From Syntrophomonas_A sp050258735 (lineage in GTDB: Bacteria > Bacillota > Syntrophomonadia > Syntrophomonadales > Syntrophomonadaceae): 7,669 nt of DNA. The stretch's first letter is position 1. The number at the start of each line of letters is the position of its first letter. This document shows, piece by piece, positions 1 to 5,421 of this stretch. A model generated the notes under the pieces. That model made no database searches. It was not told the DNA's origin and worked only from the letters and a program-made list of their open reading frames with translations. The translations under genes were made by a program, and so were the position numbers. The stretch lies in NCBI GenBank assembly GCA_050258735.1, contig JBLMZJ010000003.1, forward strand, positions 1-7,669, in the 5' to 3' direction.

Positions 1-155
1 TCGATCTTGATAGTAGCAGGTTCAGTTGCCGGATCATAATAGCCTATCTCTTCAATAAAGCGACCATCGCGGGGAGACCTGGCATCAGCCACAACGATTC
101 TATAAAAAGGATTCTTTTTTGCACCCATCCTTTTCAGTCTGATCTTGGTTGCCAT
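1..155 (-). CDS. rpsP: 30S ribosomal protein S16, N-terminal part (runs off left edge)
   Basis: S16 is a small-subunit ribosomal protein that binds 16S rRNA and helps 30S assembly. The 51 visible codons begin MATKIRLKRMGAKKNPFYR and continue through VVADARSPRDGRFIEEIGYYDP, which is the conserved S16 N-terminus. Full-length family members are roughly 80-90 residues, so about 30-40 residues lie outside the window. The ATG follows an excellent Shine-Dalgarno (AGGAGGTG, plus-strand positions 161-168) at 5-nt spacing. It lies 91 nt downstream of ffh on the same strand with no terminator between them, so co-transcription with ylxM and ffh is expected. This is the usual Firmicutes order, in which KH-domain protein, rimM, trmD and rplS genes commonly follow. 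Confidence 0.97.
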   Translation of the reverse strand, partial: MATKIRLKRMGAKKNPFYRIVVADARSPRDGRFIEEIGYYDPATEPATIKI

Positions 156-210
156 AGTTTCACCTCCTTAATCATATTCACCACAAATGTGGGGGACTTA
201 ACCCAGCTGC

Positions 211-239
211 AAACAGATCACTTCTGTTTCCATCTGTTT
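211..239 (-). repeat. Stem-loop in the ffh-rpsP intergenic region
   Basis: Perfect 8-bp inverted repeat: AAACAGAT at 211-218 and ATCTGTTT at 232-239, with a 13-nt loop. It begins just 7 nt past the ffh stop codon. On the minus strand no T-run follows, so it does not look like an intrinsic terminator. It could be an mRNA processing or stability element that lets ffh and rpsP be expressed at different levels from one transcript; that role is inference. A second tiny stem (CCAC/GTGG, 181-192) lies between it and the rpsP ribosome-binding site. Confidence 0.4.
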
Positions 240-246
240 TAGCATA

Positions 247-1593
247 TTAAAACGGGAATTTCAGAGGCGGCATACCGCCCTTCTTACCCTTCTTGTGGCC
301 CATGTCAGCGAACTGTTTCATGATCTTACGGGATTCTTCAAACTGTTTGAGCAGACGGTTGACATCCTGCACCCGGGTACCGCTGCCCTTGGCGATCCTT
401 TTCTTGCGGCTGCCGTTGATCAGTGAGGGATTCCTTCTCTCTTCCCGGGTCATGGACTGGATGATCGCTTCCACCCATACGATCTCTTTTTCATCAAATT
501 CGGCCTGCATACCCTTCAACTGTTTGCCCAGTCCGGGGATCATCCCCAGCAGGTCTTGCAGCGGGCCCATGGACCGCACCTGCTGCATCTGTTCCAGGAA
601 ATCCTCCAGGGTAAACTCCTGTTGGCGGATCTTGCGTTCCATCTCCTTGGCCTTTTTCTCATCAAAGTTGGCCTGAGCCTTTTCTACCAGACTAAGCACA
701 TCTCCCATGCCCAGTATTCTGGAAGCCATCCGCTCAGGATAAAAAACCTCCAGGGCATCAAGCTTTTCACCCATTCCTACCAATTTGATGGGGCATCCGG
801 TAACGGCCTTGACCGATAAGGCGGCTCCACCTCGAGTGTCGCCATCCAGCTTGGTCAGGACCACTCCAGTCAGAGTAAGCTCCTTATTAAAGCTTTCAGC
901 TACATTAACGGCATCCTGACCAGTCATGGCATCGACCACCAGCAGTATCTCATCGGGACTTACTTCAGCCTTGATATTTTTGAGTTCATCCATCAACTCT
1001 TCATTGATATGCAAGCGGCCGGCAGTGTCCAGAATTACTATATCGCGATTGTTGCTGCGGGCATATTCAATAGATGCCTTGGCTATATCGACCGGGTTGC
1101 CCTGTCCCATGGAAAACACGGGGATACCCGTCTGTTCTCCCAGGACCTGCAGTTGTTTGATGGCGGCTGGACGGTATACGTCACAGGCCACAAGGACCGG
1201 CCGGCGTCCTTGCTTGATCAGCTTTTTGCCCAATTTGGCCACACTGGTGGTTTTACCGGCACCCTGTAAGCCTACAGCCATAAACACGACCGGAGTCCGG
1301 GAGCCAAGATTGAGCTTGGACTCCACACCACCCATCAACAGTGTCATCTCGTCGTAGACTATCTTTACGATCTGCTGTCCGGGAGTCAGACTCTTGAGGA
1401 CCTCCTGGCCAACCGCCCGCTCACTCACCCGTGAGGTAAAGTCTTTTACGACCTTGAAATTAACGTCGGCCTCCAGAAGAGCCAGACGGACTTCACGCAT
1501 CGCGGTCTTAACGTCCTCTTCCGTTATCTTGCCCTTGCCCCGCAGTTTCCTGAATACATCCTGCAGACGGTCGGATAATCCTTCGAATGCCAC
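247..1593 (-). CDS. ffh: Signal recognition particle protein Ffh (SRP54 GTPase)
   Basis: Ffh is the cytosolic SRP GTPase. With 4.5S/scRNA it binds signal sequences emerging from the ribosome and delivers the complex to FtsY at the membrane. The 448-residue protein is full length. It has an N-terminal helical N domain (about 1-90), then the G domain with P-loop GLQGAGKTT (108-116), DVYRPAA (138-144), DTAGR (189-193), TKLDGD (247-252) and RGGAALS (254-260). The methionine-rich M domain (about 300-448) carries the RNA-binding stretch SLINGSRKKRIAKGSG (390-405). The C-terminus is Gly/Lys-rich and ends PPLKFPF. The start is GTG, preceded by AAAGGAGAGG, and the stop is TAA. ylxM ends 25 nt upstream, and the pair is a conserved Firmicutes module. 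The family assignment is certain. Confidence 0.99.
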   Translation of the reverse strand: MAFEGLSDRLQDVFRKLRGKGKITEEDVKTAMREVRLALLEADVNFKVVKDFTSRVSERAVGQEVLKSLTPGQQIVKIVYDEMTLLMGGVESKLNLGSRTPVVFMAVGLQGAGKTTSVAKLGKKLIKQGRRPVLVACDVYRPAAIKQLQVLGEQTGIPVFSMGQGNPVDIAKASIEYARSNNRDIVILDTAGRLHINEELMDELKNIKAEVSPDEILLVVDAMTGQDAVNVAESFNKELTLTGVVLTKLDGDTRGGAALSVKAVTGCPIKLVGMGEKLDALEVFYPERMASRILGMGDVLSLVEKAQANFDEKKAKEMERKIRQQEFTLEDFLEQMQQVRSMGPLQDLLGMIPGLGKQLKGMQAEFDEKEIVWVEAIIQSMTREERRNPSLINGSRKKRIAKGSGTRVQDVNRLLKQFEESRKIMKQFADMGHKKGKKGGMPPLKFPF

Positions 1594-1618
1594 AATACCT
1601 CTCCTTTACCCGGCTGAC

Positions 1619-1948
1619 CTACGTCAGTTCACGCAGTATGGCTACCGCCTGGGCGATAGCATCGTTGTCTTCGGCATGGCTAAGTAATGAGAAAACCCTT
1701 TTCATCTCATCCTTATTATGTATAAAACGCTCCATCAGACCCAGGCGGCGTTCATAGTCCTCCAGGGCAGCCTCAGCCCTCCTGCCGGTATCATGAACTG
1801 CCTGACGGGTAATGTTCATGTGTTCTGCTATCTCTGCCAGTGACCAGTCCAGTTCATAGTGCAGCCTTAATACTTCCTGTTGTTTTTCCGTAAGCAACGG
1901 GCCATAGAAATCCAGCAACTGATTCATCAGGCTTATTTTGTCCAGCAT
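1619..1948 (-). CDS. ylxM: YlxM family (UPF0122) helix-turn-helix protein, SRP-associated
   Basis: Small 109-residue protein of the YlxM/UPF0122 family, which is encoded next to ffh in many Firmicutes and has been linked to SRP function in streptococci. The sequence resembles sigma factor region 4: LLTEKQQEVLRLHYELDWS (about 18-36) leads into a helix-turn-helix, SLAEIAEHMNITRQAVHD (36-53), followed by a charged helix, ALEDYERRLGL (61-71). Length and motif order match the family. The ATG at 1948 has a GGAG ribosome-binding site and lies about 35 nt downstream of the predicted transcription start of a near-consensus promoter, so this is the first gene of the ylxM-ffh-rpsP operon. Its exact biochemical role (RNA, DNA or SRP binding) is not settled by the sequence. 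Confidence 0.95.
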   Translation of the reverse strand: MLDKISLMNQLLDFYGPLLTEKQQEVLRLHYELDWSLAEIAEHMNITRQAVHDTGRRAEAALEDYERRLGLMERFIHNKDEMKRVFSLLSHAEDNDAIAQAVAILRELT

Positions 1949-1989
1949 AGCATTTCTCCAGCTGTAAAGGATAAATACTTTACATAAAG

Positions 1990-2018
1990 ATTCTATTTGA
2001 GAAATTGAGCCTTGTCAA
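1990..2018 (-). promoter_or_regulatory. Sigma-A type promoter of the ylxM-ffh-rpsP operon
   Basis: On the minus strand a perfect -35 box TTGACA (2013-2018) is separated by exactly 17 bp from a -10 box TAGAAT (1990-1995, 5 of 6 matches to TATAAT). Transcription would start near 1983, giving a leader of about 35 nt before the ylxM ATG at 1948. This is one of the best housekeeping promoters in the window, as expected for SRP and ribosomal protein genes. Confidence 0.85.
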
Positions 2019-2098
2019 GCCTCGGCCCGGACCTTCAATAAAAACCTTGCCAATGTACCAGCGTGATGTTACCCTTTAAGCAATATGTGGTAATCAAA

Positions 2099-2113
2099 AC
2101 TACTTAATGTAGT
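2099..2113. repeat. Short inverted repeat upstream of the DegV gene
   Basis: ACTAC (2099-2103) and GTAGT (2109-2113) flank TTAAT, 18 nt before the DegV Shine-Dalgarno. It sits in the divergent ylxM/DegV intergenic region, where I find no convincing plus-strand promoter. The best candidate is a weak TTGCCA (2047-2052), 17 bp, TACCCT (2070-2075). The repeat could be a small operator, but a 5-bp arm can easily arise by chance. Confidence 0.2.
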
Positions 2114-2130
2114 CAAAGAATTAATATTTG

Positions 2131-2135
2131 AGGAG
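2131..2135 (+). promoter_or_regulatory. Ribosome-binding site that sets the DegV start
   Basis: AGGAG lies 10 nt before TTG at 2146. The earlier in-frame candidates, TTG at 2128 and GTG at 2137, overlap or almost touch it, so they cannot use this site. Confidence 0.65.
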
Positions 2136-2145
2136 TGTGGATTTT

Positions 2146-2988
2146 TTGGAGAAAATCGCCCTGCTGGTTGACAGCATGTGTGATCTGCCCCGCGAGATCA
2201 TCGATCGTTTTGGTATCTACGTGATCGCACCCAGAATAATTTACCCTTATGGTGAATTTCGTGATCGGCTGGAAATCACCCCTGAAGAGGTATACAGCCG
2301 AATGCCCGCTGAGATACCCACTACTTCACTGCCCTCCATCGAGGATATTACCGATACCTTTAAAAGAATCAAGCAGGATGGTTTTACCCATGTCCTGGCT
2401 GTTCACATTTCCAGCGCACTTTCCAGCACCGTAGAAGTGGTAGCTATGCAGGCCCGTGAAATCAAAGATATGACTATAAATGTCATAGACAGCAAAACCC
2501 TTACCATGGGCACCGGCTGGATGGTATTGGACGCGGCTAAGAACATTGCCGCCGGCTGGAGTTTCGATAAGGTGGTCGAACATATAGACCAGGTGAAGTC
2601 CCAGGTCAAGGTTTATTATATACTGGAAACACTTGAATATCTGCGCCGGGGAGGACGCATCGGAAAAGTAGCCGGTATGCTTGCAGAATTCATGCATTTC
2701 AAACCGGTCATCTCGGTCGACCTGGAAGGCAAATATTTCACCTTCGCTAAAACCCGCGGCAGAATAAAATCCATCGATAAACTGGTGGAAATCGTGCAGA
2801 AAGCTGTACAGGAAAGACCTGTCAATCTAGCTATAATGCACGGCGGGGCTAAAGACGAATTTGAGAAACTCGTGGAAAGATTAAAAGACCTGCCCAATAT
2901 AAAAGAACTGGTGATGTCTGACATCAGCCCTGCCCTTGGTGTAAACACCGGGCCTGGATTATTGGGAGTAGCTTTACAAGAATTATAA
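2146..2988 (+). CDS. DegV family protein (FakB-like fatty-acid-binding protein)
   Basis: DegV proteins bind a fatty acid. The best-studied members (FakB) present it to the kinase FakA for phosphorylation and entry into phospholipid synthesis. The TTG start at 2146 gives 280 residues beginning MEKIALLVDSMCDLP, matching the usual DegV N-terminus and length. Family motifs follow in order: TTSLPS (59-64), HISSALSST (87-95), VIDSKTLTMGTGW (113-125), ETLEYLRRGGRIGK (161-174) with KPVISVD (186-192), MHGGAKDEFE (231-240) and LGVNTGPGLLG (264-274). The Thr/Ser residues of the first two motifs correspond to the carboxylate-binding site. In the last motif Asn267 stands where members I know usually have His (HTGPG). 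The gene appears monocistronic, followed by a small hairpin. The partner kinase is not in the window, so the fatty-acid specificity and the kinase link are inference. An alternative start at 2128 would add six residues. Confidence 0.93.
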   Translation: MEKIALLVDSMCDLPREIIDRFGIYVIAPRIIYPYGEFRDRLEITPEEVYSRMPAEIPTTSLPSIEDITDTFKRIKQDGFTHVLAVHISSALSSTVEVVAMQAREIKDMTINVIDSKTLTMGTGWMVLDAAKNIAAGWSFDKVVEHIDQVKSQVKVYYILETLEYLRRGGRIGKVAGMLAEFMHFKPVISVDLEGKYFTFAKTRGRIKSIDKLVEIVQKAVQERPVNLAIMHGGAKDEFEKLVERLKDLPNIKELVMSDISPALGVNTGPGLLGVALQEL

Positions 2989-2990
2989 GT

Positions 2991-3012
2991 CAATAAGAAA
3001 GCCCTCTTATTG
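2991..3012 (+). repeat. Hairpin after the DegV gene, overlapping the next promoter
   Basis: Perfect 8-bp arms CAATAAGA (2991-2998) and TCTTATTG (3005-3012) flank a 6-nt loop, 2 nt after the DegV stop. The stem is AT-rich and is followed by TCATTTATTT rather than a clean T-run, so it is at best a weak terminator. Its right arm contains the first bases of the -35 box at 3010-3015, so it may also act as an operator or simply insulate the two transcripts. Confidence 0.45.
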
Positions 3013-3038
3013 TCATTTATTTCCATCTAATGTATAAT
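3010..3038 (+). promoter_or_regulatory. Sigma-A type promoter of the two orphan envelope genes
   Basis: TTGTCA (3010-3015), a 17-bp spacer and a perfect TATAAT (3033-3038). The predicted start near 3045 falls on the GGAGG ribosome-binding site, so the leader would be only about 15 nt. The ATG at 3030 lies upstream of the predicted transcript start, which rules it out as the translation start if this promoter is the one used. Confidence 0.75.
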
Positions 3039-3044
3039 GTACAT

Positions 3045-3053
3045 GGAGGGGGG
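3045..3053 (+). promoter_or_regulatory. Ribosome-binding site that sets the start at 3060
   Basis: GGAGGGGGG ends 6 nt before TTG at 3060. Together with the promoter position it favours TTG 3060 over ATG 3030. Confidence 0.7.
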
Positions 3054-3059
3054 CTGACC

Positions 3060-3596
3060 TTGCGCAAACTGGTTTCGATTGTTATTCTGGTATTGATCAT
3101 TTGCTTTATGCCGAACAATTCCCTGGTCAGGTCCGAACCTTTGTCTGACGAAACACCAGGAAAACATGAAGTGCCGGATAGCCCGGCAATAATTGCATTT
3201 GCAGTCAGGAGTTTTTCTTTATATTCATCGTTCCTGAACGATTATGTTCAAAAGGAAGATCAAATGGTCCCAGTACACGGGAGCACCCGGTCAAAAGCTC
3301 AAGCCTACCTGAACCGGGGCTTTACCCCAGAAATGACCGAAGCCATTATTGATGAGTGCACTCAGTGGGATGACTCCCTTGGAGCTTTGACCATTGTACC
3401 GTGTGATGGAATTCCGGTGCTGACTGGTGAAGATGCTGACAAGATCCAGCTATATAAAGAAACGAATAAAATAATCCTGGTCAGGAAGTATAATAATTGC
3501 TATGCCGAGGGAGATAATTACGTCTTTCTGGTCACTATGACACCTGACGGTGATGCCTGGAAAATCAGCGAGCTCTCCTTCGATGCTGCAGAATAA
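3060..3596 (+). CDS. Unrecognised exported or membrane-anchored protein, 178 aa
   Basis: I do not recognise this family. The TTG start gives MRKL followed by a hydrophobic stretch VSIVILVLIICFMP (5-18), a signal peptide or N-terminal anchor. Cys15 is not preceded by a proper lipobox (sequence LIIC), so a lipoprotein is doubtful. A polar linker rich in Pro, Glu and Ser (about 24-42) leads to a compact domain of about 135 residues. Its second half alternates in a beta-like way (ALTIVPCDGIPVLTG, KIILVRKYNN, NYVFLVTMTPDG) and ends WKISELSFD. A helix-rich first half plus a curved-sheet-like second half ending in a W-K-I strand is reminiscent of NTF2-like extracytoplasmic domains, but this is only a shape argument. 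Cys100, Cys115 and Cys147 are in the exported part and could form a disulfide. The next gene starts 23 nt downstream, so the two probably form an operon and may work together at the membrane. Confidence 0.8.
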   Translation: MRKLVSIVILVLIICFMPNNSLVRSEPLSDETPGKHEVPDSPAIIAFAVRSFSLYSSFLNDYVQKEDQMVPVHGSTRSKAQAYLNRGFTPEMTEAIIDECTQWDDSLGALTIVPCDGIPVLTGEDADKIQLYKETNKIILVRKYNNCYAEGDNYVFLVTMTPDGDAWKISELSFDAAE

Positions 3597-3603
3597 TTGA
3601 TCG

Positions 3604-3609
3604 AAAGGA
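3604..3609 (+). promoter_or_regulatory. Ribosome-binding site that sets the start at 3620
   Basis: AAAGGA ends 10 nt before TTG 3620 but only 1 nt before GTG 3611. The spacing favours the TTG. Confidence 0.5.
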
Positions 3610-3619
3610 CGTGACCCCT

Positions 3620-4051
3620 TTGCGGCGTTATATTGTCAGTGAAAAAAGCTGGTACTCGGAATCCTGGCTCTGGCTAGGTGCCCTGTTCATTATCGCAATC
3701 CTGGCGTGGATATTTCTCTCGCCGCTCTATACCATTGCTATAGCCGCGCTGGGTCTGGTGATGGCAACGATCATCAGATCCAAAGGCAAGAAAAGGATCG
3801 GTGACTATGTCGAGTTGACTGACAATGGTATCATCTTCTGTGAGGCCGGTGATCACTCCTGTATCGCCTATAATGAAATCAAAAACATCAAACTATCAAG
3901 TTCCTGGCTCCCTAGTGATCCTGCTTTCCTGCTCGAAACCAGTATAGGGAACAAGAAAAAGCTGCAGCCGGATGACTATGAAAATGGAGATGAGCTGCGG
4001 GAAATGCTTAATGCAAATTTCAAGGCCTTCGAGTGCAAATTCATTAAATAG
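3620..4051 (+). CDS. Small membrane protein, two TM segments plus a PH-like domain, 143 aa
   Basis: Not recognised as a named gene. A short basic N-terminus (MRRYIVSEK) is followed by two closely spaced hydrophobic segments, about 15-33 (SWLWLGALFIIAILAWIFL) and 35-53 (PLYTIAIAALGLVMATIIR). A positively charged linker SKGKKR (54-59) then suggests a cytoplasmic C-terminal domain. That domain contains YVELTDNGIIF (63-73), CIAYNEIKNIKL (81-92), FLLETSIGNKKKLQP (103-117) and a final helix DELREMLNANFKAF (124-137). The order strand, dipeptide DG/NG turn, strand, aromatic-x-E-I-x-x-I, strand, C-terminal helix is typical of bacterial PH-like membrane proteins (the YdbT/bPH style), so I infer a PH-like fold. 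No function follows from that. Probably the second gene of an operon with the preceding gene. It ends just before a strong terminator. GTG 3611 is a possible alternative start. Confidence 0.78.
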   Translation: MRRYIVSEKSWYSESWLWLGALFIIAILAWIFLSPLYTIAIAALGLVMATIIRSKGKKRIGDYVELTDNGIIFCEAGDHSCIAYNEIKNIKLSSSWLPSDPAFLLETSIGNKKKLQPDDYENGDELREMLNANFKAFECKFIK

Positions 4052-4063
4052 CCCGCAAAAAAA

Positions 4064-4088
4064 CCGTCAGCATAGCTGACGGCTTTTT
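4064..4088. terminator. Bidirectional rho-independent terminator between convergent genes
   Basis: CCGTCAGC (4064-4071) and GCTGACGG (4075-4082) form an 8-bp GC-rich stem with a 3-nt ATA loop. It is followed by CTTTTT on the plus strand and preceded by seven A residues (4057-4063), which are a T-run on the minus strand. It serves both the plus-strand gene ending at 4051 and the minus-strand HD-GYP gene ending at 4102. Confidence 0.93.
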
Positions 4089-4101
4089 ATTCTGCCCTTC
4101 T

Positions 4102-5223
4102 CTATCCCACTGCGGTACGGCTTCTTCTACCAGCTATATTGTCCTTTATCTCCTGAGCCTCACTCTCACTCAACCGGCGAACTATCTGGGCTTCCCTGAC
4201 CCTGGCCAGGTCCAGGGGGTAATTGGATTCCAGCAGTACTCCCCTGGCGTCGGCTATCACCTGGACAAGAGGCCGGTACTGATTCCATCGGTTTACCGAG
4301 GTGACGACGGCTGTCAGCCCATTATTGAGTTTCAACAGGCTCCCTACAGGGTAGATGGCTATATTTAATGCAAAGGCCTCGACTACGTCCCCGTCAAAAT
4401 GACTACGGGTAAGCCGGCGAAGTACGGTCAGGCCTTCAGGTACGGTGTAACCACGGCGGTAGGGGTGGTCAGAGATGATCTCATCAAAGGTATCCGCTAC
4501 CGCGGCTATCCGTGCATACTCGACTATCTGCCGCTTGGTCAGTTGTCGCGGGTATCCCAGACCATCAACACGTTCATGATGCTGGTAAGCGATATGTGCG
4601 GCAGTAGTAGATATTTCCCGGTAATGGCGCAGGATGTTGAAGCCGATCTCAGGGTGTTGATTCAGCTGTTGCCGCTCACTGGCCGTAAGTTCATCCGGCC
4701 GGTCCAACAAGGCAGGGTCGATGGATATCAATCCTATATCATGCAGGAGGCATCCCAGACCCAGATCCATCAGGCTTGATTCGCCGTAACCCATACTGAG
4801 GCCGGTCATTATGGAAAACACCGCCACATTGATGGAGTGGAGCAGCAGATAATCGCTGTAGCTGCGGATATCATCGATCTGGATCAGGACCTGGCGGTTG
4901 GACAGGATGTTTTCTATGAGCAGGGCCACACTCTTCTTCATAGCGGCCATATCGAGGTTCCTCTTCGCTACAAATGACTCCATGGACTGTTTGAGCTGGC
5001 TGGAGACAGCATTCAGGACTTGAGCAGAGACTACTTCGGGTATCTCGATATCGGAAAAACCGTCCTTGATATAGGCAGAGCCTATTCCATAGCCCCTCAG
5101 GCGCAGGATGTATGAAGCTGTAAGCGGAGTGTTCTGGGTAAGCAGCGGCCTGCCGTCGGCTCCCATGACCGAGCGGGCTATTATCATACCTGGTTCGAGG
5201 TCCTCAATATATACGCGTCTCAT
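4102..5223 (-). CDS. HD-GYP domain protein, probable cyclic-di-GMP phosphodiesterase
   Basis: HD-GYP proteins hydrolyse cyclic di-GMP (some cleave cGAMP), lowering the second messenger that controls motility, biofilm and cell-surface traits. The ATG at 5223 follows an excellent GGGAGGTG and gives 373 residues. Residues 1-56 (MRRVYIEDLEPGMIIARSV and on) form an N-terminal beta-rich domain common upstream of HD-GYP units. After a helical linker (about 60-115) the HD-GYP core keeps every metal-ligand position I can place: His129, His161-Asp162 (LLHDIG), His190 (NQHPEIG), His215-His216 and Asp244 (AVADTFDE). The signature HHERVDGLGYP is at 215-225. Residues 290-345 (YPVGSLLKLNNG, then PLVQVIADARGVLL) form the small C-terminal domain seen in many family members. 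No membrane segment or receiver domain is present, so the input signal is unknown. An upstream in-frame extension to 5316 lacks a ribosome-binding site. The gene is divergent from the GH19 hydrolase. Confidence 0.95.
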   Translation of the reverse strand: MRRVYIEDLEPGMIIARSVMGADGRPLLTQNTPLTASYILRLRGYGIGSAYIKDGFSDIEIPEVVSAQVLNAVSSQLKQSMESFVAKRNLDMAAMKKSVALLIENILSNRQVLIQIDDIRSYSDYLLLHSINVAVFSIMTGLSMGYGESSLMDLGLGCLLHDIGLISIDPALLDRPDELTASERQQLNQHPEIGFNILRHYREISTTAAHIAYQHHERVDGLGYPRQLTKRQIVEYARIAAVADTFDEIISDHPYRRGYTVPEGLTVLRRLTRSHFDGDVVEAFALNIAIYPVGSLLKLNNGLTAVVTSVNRWNQYRPLVQVIADARGVLLESNYPLDLARVREAQIVRRLSESEAQEIKDNIAGRRSRTAVG

Positions 5224-5230
5224 GATTCTC

Positions 5231-5238
5231 CACCTCCC
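5231..5238 (-). promoter_or_regulatory. Ribosome-binding site of the HD-GYP gene
   Basis: On the minus strand GGGAGGTG precedes ATG 5223; the GGAGG core (plus-strand 5233-5237) ends 9 nt before it. This decides the start against longer in-frame readings. I find no clear minus-strand promoter in the 198-bp divergent region. Confidence 0.8.
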
Positions 5239-5363
5239 TGCTCCTACTCTAATGATATGCGGAAGACCGGTGGTATTTAATCCTGCATTGGTCATGATTT
5301 GTATAGGACTATCCATTCAATTCGGGATGGTTATCGACTTCTATTTGTATTATTATGGTTCAT

Positions 5364-5393
5364 TTGTAACGGCCTGTTGTATTATGGTATAAG
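5364..5393 (+). promoter_or_regulatory. Candidate promoter of the GH19 hydrolase gene
   Basis: TTGTAA (5364-5369), an 18-bp spacer and TATAAG (5388-5393), with a predicted start near 5400, about 20 nt before the ATG at 5422. The match is moderate: 4 of 6 in the -35 box and 5 of 6 in the -10 box, in an AT-rich stretch where chance matches are likely. Confidence 0.4.
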
Positions 5394-5408
5394 GCAAGCA
5401 ATTAAAAC

Positions 5409-5414
5409 GGAGGG
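5409..5414 (+). promoter_or_regulatory. Ribosome-binding site that sets the hydrolase start
   Basis: GGAGGG lies 7 nt before ATG 5422. The only earlier in-frame start, TTG 5299, has no Shine-Dalgarno and lies upstream of the candidate promoter. Confidence 0.75.
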
Positions 5415-5421
5415 AAGAGCG

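Noticed and set aside
926..1357. Long plus-strand open frame opposite ffh
   Set aside because: It is the complement of a highly conserved gene, with composition and reading typical of a shadow frame and no recognisable domain.
3030..3059. ATG at 3030 as start of the exported protein
   Set aside because: It lies before the predicted transcription start, just upstream of and abutting the TATAAT box, and has no ribosome-binding site; TTG 3060 follows a strong one and gives a proper signal-like N-terminus.
4399..4779. Plus-strand open frame of 126 codons opposite the HD-GYP gene
   Set aside because: It is antisense to the catalytic core, without a convincing ribosome-binding site or motif.
5224..5316. 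Longer HD-GYP protein starting at 5316
   Set aside because: The extension has no ribosome-binding site and no recognisable domain, while ATG 5223 has an excellent one and starts at the conserved N-terminal domain.
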